From contig CACEOL010000004.1 in assembly GCA_902561325.1 (NCBI GenBank), positions 1 to 64,000 of the forward strand: DNA of 64,000 nucleotides. Reading direction: 5' to 3'. The notes beneath the pieces were generated by a model, which worked only from the letters and a program-made list of their open reading frames with translations, had not been told where the DNA came from and made no database searches. This stretch comes from an uncultured SAR86 cluster bacterium. GTDB lineage: Bacteria > Pseudomonadota > Gammaproteobacteria > Magnimaribacterales > AG-339-G14. Both the position numbers and the translations under genes were made by a program. Below are positions 19,554 through 29,563 of this stretch, piece after piece (positions within the stretch are counted from its first letter, which is position 1; every line of letters starts with the position of its first letter).

Positions 19554-20833
19554 TTAGATTTTTTTTACTATCTATCATGTTAGTTTCTAATAGTATTTTT
19601 TCTATTTTAGAAATAGAGATTTTAAAGGGAAGTGATAACTTATCGAAAATTGCTTTTGTTCCTTTTGGTATTGAAGATGGAGTTGAAGAAGATTATGGCG
19701 AGCAAATATCTCAAAACATTGAAAAAAATATGCTTTTGTTTGGCGAATTTGAAAATTTAGATAAAAATGAAATGCTTTCTTATCCTTCTTCAGAAGATGA
19801 TTTTTTTTATAGAGACTGGAAAGTATTAGGAGTAGATTATTCTGTAATTGGAAGAGTAAATTCAGTAAATGCCTTGGGCAATCTAAATATTTCATATTCT
19901 TTATTCAACATAAACAGAAGAATAAAAATATTAGAAGGTGAAATTGTTGGAGGAGAAGACAATATCGAGGATATTTCAAAAATTATTAGCAATAGAATCT
20001 ATGAGCAAATTACTGGTTTAAGAGGAATATTTGATACCAAACTAGCATACGTCATTAACTCTGATGTTGATACATATCAAATCTGTATCTCAGATATTGA
20101 TGGCAAAAACGAACAAATTCTTTTTACTTCTAAATCTCCAATAATGTCTCCAGATTGGTCGCCAGATAGAAAAAAAATCGCCTACGTATCTTTTGAAAAT
20201 GGGTTAGCTGAAATTTTTATTCAAGACTTAAAATCTGGAGATAGAGATTCCATTCAGGCTCTAGGAATGACAAATAGCGCTCCTGTCTGGTCTCCTGATG
20301 GAAAGAGCCTAGCTTTGGTTGTTTCTTTTTCAGGAAATCCAGATATTTTCTTATATTCCATCAGCAACAAAAGACTTATAAGGCTCACAAATCACTATGG
20401 AATTGATACCGAACCATCTTGGTCTCCTGATTCAAAAAAAATTATTTTTACTTCCGATAGGTCAGGTTCCCCGCAGTTATACGAAATTAATACAAAATCT
20501 AAAAGAAAAAAAAGACTAACTAGGGATGGAAATTATAATGCAAGAGGAAGATATTTTCCTGATGGAAAATCTATATTCTTTGTTCATGGAAATGACGGAA
20601 ATTTTCAAATTGCAATAAAAAAACTTTCTAGCAGATACATAGAAACTTTAACATCTACTTCGTTGGATGAATCACCCACTATTTCACCAAATGGGAATAT
20701 TATCATCTATGCAACAAAAGACGGATCTAATGGCTATTTAGGAGGGATTACATTAGACGGAAAAGCTAGGTTTTCACTGCCAGTTAAAAACGGATCTGTA
20801 AGAGAGCCAGCTTGGTCACCTTTAATAAATTAA
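19550..20833 (+). CDS. tolB: Tol-Pal system beta-propeller TolB (GTG start)
   Basis: Repeated WSPDxKxI(A/I)(Y/F)xS TolB repeats. Confidence 0.95.
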   Translation: MIRFFLLSIMLVSNSIFSILEIEILKGSDNLSKIAFVPFGIEDGVEEDYGEQISQNIEKNMLLFGEFENLDKNEMLSYPSSEDDFFYRDWKVLGVDYSVIGRVNSVNALGNLNISYSLFNINRRIKILEGEIVGGEDNIEDISKIISNRIYEQITGLRGIFDTKLAYVINSDVDTYQICISDIDGKNEQILFTSKSPIMSPDWSPDRKKIAYVSFENGLAEIFIQDLKSGDRDSIQALGMTNSAPVWSPDGKSLALVVSFSGNPDIFLYSISNKRLIRLTNHYGIDTEPSWSPDSKKIIFTSDRSGSPQLYEINTKSKRKKRLTRDGNYNARGRYFPDGKSIFFVHGNDGNFQIAIKKLSSRYIETLTSTSLDESPTISPNGNIIIYATKDGSNGYLGGITLDGKARFSLPVKNGSVREPAWSPLIN

Positions 20834-20902
20834 ACAAACTTAATATAAAATTTCTTGTCTAATAGAAAAGTATTATAATCATCCTTCAAGAAGGAGCTTT
20901 TT

Positions 20903-21382
20903 ATGAGGAGACTATTTATGGAACCAATTGGAATATTTATTTTAGCTATGCTTTGCCAAGTATATTCTTGTGCTTCAAACGTGTCAGATTCAGTTGAAAG
21001 AATTCAATATGCCTCCGTAGCTGGAGAGGAATATCTTCAAGGAGATAAGCTTGATACCAATTTAGACGATAAAGTCTATTTTGATTTTGATAAATCTACC
21101 TTAGATGCTGAAGATAAAAATCTTCTTGAGCAATATTTACCTGCAATAAAAAAAGCAAAAATAGTTCGTCTAGAAGGTCATTGTGATGAAAGGGGAACTA
21201 GAGAATACAATTTAGCTCTTGGAGAAAGAAGAGCACTTGAAGTAAGAGATTTTCTTGTAGTTAAGGGAGTCTCTGGAAAGAAAATTAGGGTGGTAAGTTT
21301 TGGCGAGGAAAAGCCACTTAAAAGCGCATCAAATGAAAAAGCTTGGGCTGAAAATAGAAGGGTAGAAATCTCCCTTTATTAG
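20903..21382 (+). CDS. pal: Peptidoglycan-associated lipoprotein Pal
   Basis: OmpA-like VYFDFDKSTL...LEGHCDERGTREYNLALGERRA; signal and lipobox VYSC; AAGGAG SD upstream. Confidence 0.95.
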   Translation: MRRLFMEPIGIFILAMLCQVYSCASNVSDSVERIQYASVAGEEYLQGDKLDTNLDDKVYFDFDKSTLDAEDKNLLEQYLPAIKKAKIVRLEGHCDERGTREYNLALGERRALEVRDFLVVKGVSGKKIRVVSFGEEKPLKSASNEKAWAENRRVEISLY

Positions 21383-21383
21383 A

Positions 21384-22085
21384 TTGAATATTCTAAAAAA
21401 CTTTTTTTTTCTTATTTTCTTAGGATTTTCTAATTTTGCGATTTTGCAAAATGAAGAATCCGCAGAACTTCTTCTTGAAAAGATAAATCTTTTGAAGAAA
21501 GAAATAGAATCTCTTACTGCCTCTATAGAAACGAATAACCTAACTATTTCCAGGCTAGAAGAGGCCAACCAAATTAGATATGTTGACTTAGACAAAAGAA
21601 TTCATCTTTTGGAAACAAAATTATTATTTGAAGAAACTCGAGATGAAGAATCTTTAGATCAATCTCTGAACCCTTTATCAGGTCTTGTAGATGAAGATAT
21701 TGACTCAGGAGAATTTAGCCTTTGGTCAAATTCTATGAAGTTGCTTGATAATTCTAGATATTCTGAAGCATCAGAAAACTTAAGACTCCTTATACTTTCT
21801 TATCCTAATGGAACTTATATAGGCGATGCTTATTTTTGGCTGGGTGAAATATATTTGGTTCAAGAAATGTTTGAGGATTCATCAGAAATTCTTAATGCCT
21901 TTGTAACTAAGTTCGATAATCATCCAAGAAAGGCGGATGGTTTATACAAACTTGCCCTTGCTAAGATTAATCTTGGAGAATTAAGCTCTGCCGAAACTCA
22001 TTTACAAGAAGTTATAAGTAATTATCCAAATTCTGGTGCAGCTTTACTTGCAGAACAAGATTTAATTAAATTAAATTCTCAATAG
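21384..22085 (+). CDS. cpoB: Tol-Pal coordinator CpoB/YbgF (TTG start)
   Basis: Coiled-coil N-terminus plus TPR repeats (YPNGTYIGDAYFWLGEIYL); directly after pal. Confidence 0.88.
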   Translation: MNILKNFFFLIFLGFSNFAILQNEESAELLLEKINLLKKEIESLTASIETNNLTISRLEEANQIRYVDLDKRIHLLETKLLFEETRDEESLDQSLNPLSGLVDEDIDSGEFSLWSNSMKLLDNSRYSEASENLRLLILSYPNGTYIGDAYFWLGEIYLVQEMFEDSSEILNAFVTKFDNHPRKADGLYKLALAKINLGELSSAETHLQEVISNYPNSGAALLAEQDLIKLNSQ

Positions 22086-22088
22086 GGG

Positions 22089-22094
22089 TATAAT
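22089..22094 (+). promoter_or_regulatory. Putative -10 element (TATAAT) for tRNA-Lys
   Basis: Perfect TATAAT about 12 nt before the tRNA 5' end, just after the cpoB stop; -35 only weakly matched. Confidence 0.5.
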
Positions 22095-22105
22095 CCTCTC
22101 TTTTT

Positions 22106-22181
22106 GGGTCGTTAGCTCAGTTGGTAGAGCAGTTGGCTTTTAATCAATTGGTCATAGGTTCGAATCCTATACGACCCACCA
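22106..22181 (+). tRNA. tRNA-Lys (anticodon UUU)
   Basis: Cloverleaf: acceptor GGGTCGT/ACGACCC, anticodon loop CTTTTAA, TTCGAAT T-loop, encoded CCA. Confidence 0.97.
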
Positions 22182-22187
22182 AAATCA

Positions 22188-22544
22188 ATGTTTTATCTTT
22201 TAATTGGAATTGGAGCTTTTGCAGGTGCTATATCTAGACATCTATTAAGCTCATTTTTCATAAAAGCATCCCTTTATAATTTTCCATTGGGTACCCTAGT
22301 TGTAAACTTAATTGGATGTTATTTAATTGGAGTATTTATTTCAATAAATCTTAATCACAAAGAGTTATTAACACCACTTTTGATAATTGGCTTTTTAGGT
22401 TCTTTCACAACTTTTTCAGCATTTACTAAAGAAATTTTGATTTATGCTAATACCAATGGAATTATTTTTGCATATTTAGTAGCTTTGATAATTTCATCTA
22501 CTTGTGTATTCTCTACTTTTGTAGGGTATAAAATGTTTTCGTAA
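22188..22544 (+). CDS. crcB: Fluoride efflux channel CrcB/FluC
   Basis: GAFAGAISRHLL, PLGTLVVNLIGCYLIG, GFLGSFTTFSAF. Confidence 0.94.
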   Translation: MFYLLIGIGAFAGAISRHLLSSFFIKASLYNFPLGTLVVNLIGCYLIGVFISINLNHKELLTPLLIIGFLGSFTTFSAFTKEILIYANTNGIIFAYLVALIISSTCVFSTFVGYKMFS

Positions 22545-22545
22545 T

Positions 22546-22890
22546 ATGGCTAAAACTGTTTTTGAAAAAATTATTGATAGGGAATTACCTTCAAAAATTT
22601 TATTTGAAGACGAAAAGTGTATCGTAATTGAAGACATAGCTCCTAAGGCGCCAGTTCATGTTCTTGTAATTCCAAAAAAACCAATAAAAATGCTGTCTAA
22701 AGCAACAGCTGATGATCAAGAGCTTCTTGGCCATCTTATGATGATAGCTAAACAGATTTCTGAAAAACTTAATGTTCAAGATGCTTTTAATATAGTTATA
22801 AATAATGGAGCAGAGGCAGGGCAAACAGTCTTCCACCTTCATATACATCTCCTAGCAGGAAGAGATTTTTCAGATTTATTTCCTACTTAA
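22546..22890 (+). CDS. HIT family protein (HinT-like)
   Basis: TVFHLHIHLLAGR histidine triad. Confidence 0.95.
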   Translation: MAKTVFEKIIDRELPSKILFEDEKCIVIEDIAPKAPVHVLVIPKKPIKMLSKATADDQELLGHLMMIAKQISEKLNVQDAFNIVINNGAEAGQTVFHLHIHLLAGRDFSDLFPT

Positions 22891-24353
22891 GAAAGCTCGG
22901 TCAAAGCTCTTTTTTTAGCAAAAATTTCTTCCAATCTTCTAATTATACTTTCTCTGATTTCAAATAGATTATTTGACAAGGCTAAAGCCTCTTTTAATTG
23001 ATATACAGCAGCATCGTGCCTTCCAGTGAGAATAAAATATTCAGCTCTTGACCTGTGTAATTCTAAAATATTTCCTGATAATCCTTGCGCTTCAGCAAGC
23101 TTATACCAAACATTTGGATCCGTTTGGCGTTTCTTAGATAACTCTTTTAAGATTTTTTCAGCCTTATCTGAATTGTTATTTTTTATGTATGCTTCAGCTA
23201 ATAAAATAGAGGTAGAATAATTTGAATCATGAATTTCTAATATATTCTTCCCTAAAGATATTGATTCGTAAAAATTTCCAGCAGCTAAATGAAGTTCCAT
23301 TAGACTAGTTTCTAAAACAAGATTATTTTGATTTTCTTTAATTAATGATCTAAGTAATTCAAATGCCTTTTCAAACTTTTTATCACTTTTATATGCTAAA
23401 GCAAGTCCATACTTGCTTGAACTTGAGATATTTTTATTTTTAGATTTAATTTCTTTTTTGTATTTCCTGAGCAATTTATTAGTATCTTTTTCAGCCCACA
23501 GCTCGACTCTTTTTTGCATTAGATAAAAATCTATATTGTCTCTGTATGAATTCCTAGATGACTTAGGCAGGTTTTCAGCTCTTATTCTCATATCAGTTAA
23601 TCTTTCACTGGGAAGGGGATGTGTCATTAAATAAGAGAATTCTTCAGAGTCTTCATTTTGGTATTTATCTTGCATCCTTTGGAACATAGCTGACATATCG
23701 TTTGGATCAAAACCAGCTTTCACAAGGTTATTAAATCCTATACGATCAGCTTCTTTTTCATTGCTTCGGGTAAAGTTTATAGACATTTGTTGCATTGCTG
23801 CAGGAGCTATCATGAGAGCCTCTGGATTTCTTGAAGCTGCTGCAACAGCTATACTCCCGAGTACCATTAGGGCATTCGCCAAAGGGGATGATCTATTTTG
23901 CGATCTAGCATAGTGTCTCTGACTGAGGTGTGCTAATTCATGGCACATTACAGAAGCTAATTCACCTTCCTTTTTAGTATTCAAAAACATTCCAAGATTT
24001 ATACCGATTATTCCCCCGGGAGCTGCAAAAGCATTTATAGATTTGTCTTGAAGCACAATAAATTCAAAACGCCTATCTTGAACCTCACTATTTTCGGAAA
24101 GTCTGTACAAAAGGTCTTCTAGATAAGTTCTTATCATTGGATCATCATGTTCTTTTATAGAAGATCTATACATTGCTAGCCATAGCCTACCTAAATCATA
24201 TTCTCCGGATAATGAAACAGAAGCCGAAGAGTAATCGCCTAAAACAGGAAGATTATCTTGATCATCTGTTAAAGAGATTAATAATGATGAAATTGATATA
24301 ATTAAAATGTAAAAGAGCTTATTCTTCATTTTGAAAGCACAATAAATATTCAT
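22887..24353 (-). CDS. bepA: M48 metalloprotease with TPRs, BepA-like (start could be 24329)
   Basis: CHELAHLSQRH HExxH motif, NEKEADRIGF, C-terminal TPRs. Confidence 0.88.
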   Translation of the reverse strand: MNIYCAFKMKNKLFYILIISISSLLISLTDDQDNLPVLGDYSSASVSLSGEYDLGRLWLAMYRSSIKEHDDPMIRTYLEDLLYRLSENSEVQDRRFEFIVLQDKSINAFAAPGGIIGINLGMFLNTKKEGELASVMCHELAHLSQRHYARSQNRSSPLANALMVLGSIAVAAASRNPEALMIAPAAMQQMSINFTRSNEKEADRIGFNNLVKAGFDPNDMSAMFQRMQDKYQNEDSEEFSYLMTHPLPSERLTDMRIRAENLPKSSRNSYRDNIDFYLMQKRVELWAEKDTNKLLRKYKKEIKSKNKNISSSSKYGLALAYKSDKKFEKAFELLRSLIKENQNNLVLETSLMELHLAAGNFYESISLGKNILEIHDSNYSTSILLAEAYIKNNNSDKAEKILKELSKKRQTDPNVWYKLAEAQGLSGNILELHRSRAEYFILTGRHDAAVYQLKEALALSNNLFEIRESIIRRLEEIFAKKRALTELS

Positions 24354-24364
24354 ATTATCAACAA

Positions 24365-25429
24365 ATGATTAACTTTTTAAAAAACTTTTTTCAGAACTAT
24401 TTTTATGACGATGAGCACTACGCAGCTTTATTTTTCTTATTCATTGGACTAATAATTCTATATTTTTTAGGAGGAATTTTAGCTCCAATTTTAATTAGTA
24501 TTTTAATAGCATATATTTTAAATGGCTTGAAGGTTTTCTTAGAAGAAAAAGGAAGTAACAAGACTTTAGCCCTCACAATTACTTTATTCATTTTCGGCCT
24601 CTTTTATTTGTCCATATTTGTATTTTTTCCTTTCCTATCAAGACAAATTCTTTTATTAGTTTCAGAGATTCCTCAAATTTTTGAGACAGTAAATATCTTT
24701 CTTTCTTCTCAGTTAAATGAATATGCAGATTCTTTTTCGTCAAATCAAATTGATGAAGCCTTTGCAAATGCGCTTTCTTATATGCCTACAATTCTTCAGA
24801 ATGCTTTATTACAACTAAATGCAGGGTTCTCTACTATGATGAATGCTTTGCTGTATTTAATTATTATTCCTTTTTTAGTTTTTTTCTTATTAAAGGATAA
24901 AGATATTTTTCTAAATTACTTAAAATTTGTATTACCTAAAAAAAGAGACTTATTATCTAAGATTTGGTTTGATCTTAACCAACAGCTTTATGGTTATTTG
25001 AAAGGAAAAAGTCTAGAAATGCTTATAGTAGCTCTAGTAACTGGTCTTATTTTTTACCTTCAGGGGGTAAACTATTCCATAATATTAGGCATTCTAGTAG
25101 GTTTATCGGTATTAATACCTTATGTAGGAGCAATTCTAGTTACCATTCCAGTAATTTTGATTGGTCTTTTTCAATGGGGCTTAGATTCAAATTTTTATAT
25201 CTATTTATTTAGCTATCTTTTAATTCAGGCTTTAGATGGAAATGTTTTAATGCCTCTTTTGTTGGGTCGAGAGGTTAAACTTCATCCAGTTTTAATAATA
25301 ACTGCTGTATTAATTTTTGGAGGAATTTGGGGTTTTTGGGGCCTCTTGTTTGCAATTCCAATAGCAACTTTTTTAAGAGCAATTCTTATTGCATGGCCAA
25401 CTAAAGATAAGTCAGAAATTAGTATTTAA
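24365..25429 (+). CDS. AI-2E family transporter / PerM-like permease
   Basis: Multi-TM protein with GLSVLIPYVGAILVTIP and PLLLGREVKLHPVLII motifs. Confidence 0.88.
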   Translation: MINFLKNFFQNYFYDDEHYAALFFLFIGLIILYFLGGILAPILISILIAYILNGLKVFLEEKGSNKTLALTITLFIFGLFYLSIFVFFPFLSRQILLLVSEIPQIFETVNIFLSSQLNEYADSFSSNQIDEAFANALSYMPTILQNALLQLNAGFSTMMNALLYLIIIPFLVFFLLKDKDIFLNYLKFVLPKKRDLLSKIWFDLNQQLYGYLKGKSLEMLIVALVTGLIFYLQGVNYSIILGILVGLSVLIPYVGAILVTIPVILIGLFQWGLDSNFYIYLFSYLLIQALDGNVLMPLLLGREVKLHPVLIITAVLIFGGIWGFWGLLFAIPIATFLRAILIAWPTKDKSEISI

Positions 25430-25878
25430 ATTATAGAGTTAAGAACATCTTCAGCATGTCCTTTTACTTTAACTTTTCTCCATTCCTGGATTAACTTCCC
25501 TTGTGAATCTATAAGGAAAGTACTCCTTTCAATACCCATGTATTTTTTTCCATACATGCTTTTCTCTTTAATGACATCAAATATTTTGCATATTTTTTCA
25601 TCAGAATCAGATATTAACTCAAAAGGAAAATTGAATTTTTCTTTAAAGTTTGTATGAGATGTAATTGAGTCTTTTGATACTCCAAATATAACAGTATTTT
25701 TTTTTCGAAAAAATTTGTAGTTATCTCTAAAATCTTCTCCTTCAGATGTACATCCAGGGGTATTGTCTCTAGGGTAGAAATATATGACTACATTTTTACC
25801 CAGATAGTCGGATAAACTAAATTCTTTATTTCCTGTCATCTCAGCTTTGAAATTCTTAATTTTTGATCCAATTTTCAT
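25426..25878 (-). CDS. bcp: Thioredoxin-dependent peroxiredoxin Bcp
   Basis: VVIYFYPRDNTPGCTSEGEDFRD; next to dapA. Confidence 0.94.
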   Translation of the reverse strand: MKIGSKIKNFKAEMTGNKEFSLSDYLGKNVVIYFYPRDNTPGCTSEGEDFRDNYKFFRKKNTVIFGVSKDSITSHTNFKEKFNFPFELISDSDEKICKIFDVIKEKSMYGKKYMGIERSTFLIDSQGKLIQEWRKVKVKGHAEDVLNSII

Positions 25879-25942
25879 TTTTTATTAAGATTATTTGAGT
25901 TATGGAGTAATATTAGCAATTAATTTTTCTTATAAGTAAAAA

Positions 25943-26833
25943 ATGTTTTTAAAAGGTGCCATTACTGCTCTAGTTACTCCAATGAAGGAAAACGGTGACC
26001 TAGATTTTGATTCTTTAGAAAATCTTATAAATTTTCAAATTGAATCTGGAGTTTCTGGAATTGTTGCAGTTGGTACCACTGGTGAATCAGCCACTATCGA
26101 CTTTAAAGATCATATGAGGCTAATAGAATCATTTGTTAAAATCAGCAATAAGAGAATTCCTATTATTGCTGGAACAGGAGCAAATTCAACAGAAGAAGCA
26201 ATAACTCTAACTAAATCCGCTGAATCTAGTGGAGCAGACGCTGCTCTTTTAGTTTCTCCATATTACAATAAGCCTCCTCAAGAAGGAATTTATGAACATC
26301 ATATGAAGATTGCTGACGAGGTAAATCTTCCTCAGATTTTATATAATGTTCCATCGCGAACAGCTAGTTTTATAGAATCAGAAACAGTTTCAAGATTAGC
26401 TAAGCACCAAAACATTATAGGCATTAAAGATGCCACTGGAGACATGGAAAACTTAGAAACTCTAAAAAATTTATGCAAAGAAGAAATTAAAACAAATAAT
26501 TTCTCTCTTTTTTCCGGAGATGATTTTAGCTCTCTTGAGTTTATTGCCAATGGCGGAGATGGAACAATTTCTGTAAGTTCAAACATTGTCCCAAAAATTG
26601 TCTCAGATATTTGCGAATTAGTTAAAAAAGATTATAAGACTGCAAAGAACCTTGACGATTCTCTTAAAGATTTAAATAAATATTTATTCATAGAATCTAA
26701 TCCTATTCCAGTAAAATGGGCTCTTTTAAAAATGGGAATGATTAGAAGCGGAATAAGACTTCCTCTAGTAGAATTAAATGATAAATTTAAGAGGCCGTTA
26801 GAAGCTTGTTTGGCAGAGCTTAATCTAATTTAG
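25943..26833 (+). CDS. dapA: 4-hydroxy-tetrahydrodipicolinate synthase
   Basis: GAITALVTPM, VGTTGES, YNVPSRT, GIKDATGD. Confidence 0.97.
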   Translation: MFLKGAITALVTPMKENGDLDFDSLENLINFQIESGVSGIVAVGTTGESATIDFKDHMRLIESFVKISNKRIPIIAGTGANSTEEAITLTKSAESSGADAALLVSPYYNKPPQEGIYEHHMKIADEVNLPQILYNVPSRTASFIESETVSRLAKHQNIIGIKDATGDMENLETLKNLCKEEIKTNNFSLFSGDDFSSLEFIANGGDGTISVSSNIVPKIVSDICELVKKDYKTAKNLDDSLKDLNKYLFIESNPIPVKWALLKMGMIRSGIRLPLVELNDKFKRPLEACLAELNLI

Positions 26834-27799
26834 ATGAGAGTTTTAAATCAAATTATTGTTCTTTTAATATTTGTGTCATGCGCAACTAACTTCATTAGCA
26901 AAGAAGAAATTAAAGAAGATAAAATCAAATTTAAGGAAGAAAACTCATCAATTCTTAAATCTAAAGAAGTTCTAAAGGATTCTTCATTTATTGTTAATAG
27001 ATACCCCATAAGCGGCGAAGTAGAAATCCTTCAGGAACAGACGAAAACACCAAGACCAAAAGAATTATTTTCTGCATCATCTGAAAACGAGATAAGACTG
27101 CATAAGCTGGGAGAAGTAAGATGGATTTATTTGGGTTTAGAACCTAGTTCAGTATGGCCTATGACAATAGAATTTCTTAAAAGTAATGAAATTTATAAAC
27201 TGGGTGCTTATGATCCTTCAACAGGAGTTATTAATAGTAAAAACTTTAGATTCAATAATCAGGAAACTAAAATAGAATTTAAATTAGAAAGAGGCCTTCA
27301 ACAGTCGAGTTCAGAAATATTTGTTACTCATTTGACTAATCAAAATGGAAACTGGGAAATTATTCCAAATGAAAAAAGTGATTTAAATAAAATTGTTAAT
27401 GAACTCTACGATTTCTTATCTTCTTCAGCTCCATCCACGGGCACTTCTTTAGTTGCTTTAAATTTAAATGTAAGTAATAAGACTGAAGTTGTAACCAACC
27501 AGAATGGCTCTAAATTTATAAAGCTAAGAGTTAACTATGCTAGGGCTTGGGCAGCTACAAGAAGATCTCTTCAACTTGCTGGATATAAGATAATAGATGA
27601 AGATAGAAATACTGGAAAATTTTATTTAGAATATATTTTTAAAAGATCTATCCTCAGTAGAACGCCTTCATTATCCGAGGTTGAAGTTTTTGTAAAAGAA
27701 GTAAGTTCAGAAGAATGTATTATTTCAACAAACCTCAATGAAGATAATTTAGATATATCTCAGGATATTATTTCTCAAATAAACCAAGCGCTATCTTAA
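26834..27799 (+). CDS. bamC: Outer membrane assembly lipoprotein BamC
   Basis: Lipobox VSCATN; VRWIYLGLEPSSVWPM and SLQLAGYKIIDEDRNTGKFYLEY; dapA-bamC-purC order. Confidence 0.85.
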   Translation: MRVLNQIIVLLIFVSCATNFISKEEIKEDKIKFKEENSSILKSKEVLKDSSFIVNRYPISGEVEILQEQTKTPRPKELFSASSENEIRLHKLGEVRWIYLGLEPSSVWPMTIEFLKSNEIYKLGAYDPSTGVINSKNFRFNNQETKIEFKLERGLQQSSSEIFVTHLTNQNGNWEIIPNEKSDLNKIVNELYDFLSSSAPSTGTSLVALNLNVSNKTEVVTNQNGSKFIKLRVNYARAWAATRRSLQLAGYKIIDEDRNTGKFYLEYIFKRSILSRTPSLSEVEVFVKEVSSEECIISTNLNEDNLDISQDIISQINQALS

Positions 27800-27805
27800 A
27801 AAAAT

Positions 27806-28519
27806 ATGGAAAAAAAAGAACTTCTCACTAAAGGAAAAGCCAAAGAGCTTTACAAGACATCAGATGATTCAAAACTCGTAATGGACTTCACTGATGATAC
27901 TTCGGCATTTGACGGAAAAAAAATAGAACAACTAGCTGGAAAGGGAACAGTGAATAATAGATTCAATAACTTTATTATGAATCACTTGGATTCTAAAGGT
28001 GTGGCTTGTCATCTTTTGGAAGAACTTAATGATCGTGAAAGTTTAGTTTTATCTTTAGACATGTTTCCGATTGAATGTGTTGTAAGAAACTATGCTGCTG
28101 GAAGTATTTGTAAGCGACTTGGTTTAGAGGAAGGGATGAAATTCGAAAATCCTATATTTGAATTCTTTTATAAGGATGATGACTTAGGAGATCCGATGAT
28201 AAATGATAATCATATAATTTCTTTTGGATGGGCAGAATCAGATGACATAGATATTCTTAAAAAACTAACTTTAGAAATTAATGACCATTTAGTAGACTTA
28301 TTTCTTAAAGCAGATTTAATTCTAGTTGACTTCAAACTAGAGTTTGGAAAACACTCTGGAAAAATATACCTTGGCGATGAGTTTACTCCAGATGGATGCA
28401 GAGTTTGGGACAAGGAAACCAAAAAGAAACTAGATAAAGATAGATTTAGATTAGGTCTTGGAGATGTGGTTGAATCTTACCAAGAGATAGCTCATAGACT
28501 TGGCGTAAATTTAACTTAA
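27806..28519 (+). CDS. purC: Phosphoribosylaminoimidazole-succinocarboxamide synthase
   Basis: KGKAKELYKTSD, VRNYAAGSICKRLG, LVDFKLEFG. Confidence 0.96.
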   Translation: MEKKELLTKGKAKELYKTSDDSKLVMDFTDDTSAFDGKKIEQLAGKGTVNNRFNNFIMNHLDSKGVACHLLEELNDRESLVLSLDMFPIECVVRNYAAGSICKRLGLEEGMKFENPIFEFFYKDDDLGDPMINDNHIISFGWAESDDIDILKKLTLEINDHLVDLFLKADLILVDFKLEFGKHSGKIYLGDEFTPDGCRVWDKETKKKLDKDRFRLGLGDVVESYQEIAHRLGVNLT

Positions 28520-29563
28520 GCTTTTATTAATTTCTTCCAAAATCTCACTTCCTGGACAAAGTTCGTCTTGTTCTAAAGTATTTAAAGGTTTATCAGGTAA
28601 ATCCATTATTTCAGTCAGAGACTTACATTTATTATCTACGTAAAGAAGTCCAGTAATAATTTTTCCTTCTTTATTTTTTTCCCTAATTAGATCCAAAGAA
28701 TTTCCTGCATCTGTAGGATCAAAATTATTATCGGTTTTTTCTAGAGATAGTCTAGACCCATCATGAAGTTTAACTTCTACACTTGAGCCTTCATCATAAT
28801 TTGTCTTTATTTCTTCTCCTAATGGGACAAAGTCTGTTTTACCCATTGCTTCGTTATGATTTCGAATGTAGTCATAACTTTTTGTTGAAGAATCATGATT
28901 GTTGAAAGTTACGCAAGGACTAATAATATCCAAGAGCGCAAAACCTTTATGTTGTATAGCTCCCATAATTAAAGGTACTAACTGATCTCTATCCCCAGAA
29001 AAACTTCGAGCTACATATGATGCTCCCATCTGTATTGCCATAGAAGTTAGATCTATCGGAGGAAATAAATTATCTTCTCCATACTTATTTTTGGATTCAA
29101 GATCGTTTGTTGCGGAAAATTGTCCTTTAGTTAAACCATAAGTTCCATTATTTTCAACAAAATAAACCATATTAACTTGCCTTCTAATTGCATGGATAAA
29201 TTGCCCAATACCAATTGAGGCACTATCTCCATCTCCCGATACCCCTAAGTAAAGAAGATCTTCATTGGCACAGTTTGCACCTGTGGCTATTGAAGGCATT
29301 CTTCCATGGACAGAATTAAATCCATGAGAAGCATTTAAAAAATATGCTGGAGCTTTTGAAGAACAACCAATACCAGATAATTTAGCTACTTTATAAGCTT
29401 CGATATTCAGCCTAAAACAAGCTTCAATGATACAAGCACTTATAGAATCATGACCACATCCAGCACATAGAGTAGAAACGCCTCCTTCATAGTCTCTTCT
29501 TGTAAGACCTAATTTATTTTTTTCTAAGTTAGGATGTTTATTTATTGGTTTAAAGTAACTCAT
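28511..29563 (-). CDS. 2-oxoacid:ferredoxin oxidoreductase subunit beta
   Basis: CAGCGHDSI, GVSGDGDSASIGIGQFIHA, VENNGTYGLTKGQFSAT TPP-binding pattern (KorB-like). Confidence 0.9.
   Translation of the reverse strand: MSYFKPINKHPNLEKNKLGLTRRDYEGGVSTLCAGCGHDSISACIIEACFRLNIEAYKVAKLSGIGCSSKAPAYFLNASHGFNSVHGRMPSIATGANCANEDLLYLGVSGDGDSASIGIGQFIHAIRRQVNMVYFVENNGTYGLTKGQFSATNDLESKNKYGEDNLFPPIDLTSMAIQMGASYVARSFSGDRDQLVPLIMGAIQHKGFALLDIISPCVTFNNHDSSTKSYDYIRNHNEAMGKTDFVPLGEEIKTNYDEGSSVEVKLHDGSRLSLEKTDNNFDPTDAGNSLDLIREKNKEGKIITGLLYVDNKCKSLTEIMDLPDKPLNTLEQDELCPGSEILEEINKSLS

Noticed and set aside
20883-20894. CCTTCAAGAAGG mini-palindrome before pal
   Set aside because: Only 5-bp arms with a 2-nt loop and coincident with the AAGGAG Shine-Dalgarno; too small to claim regulation.
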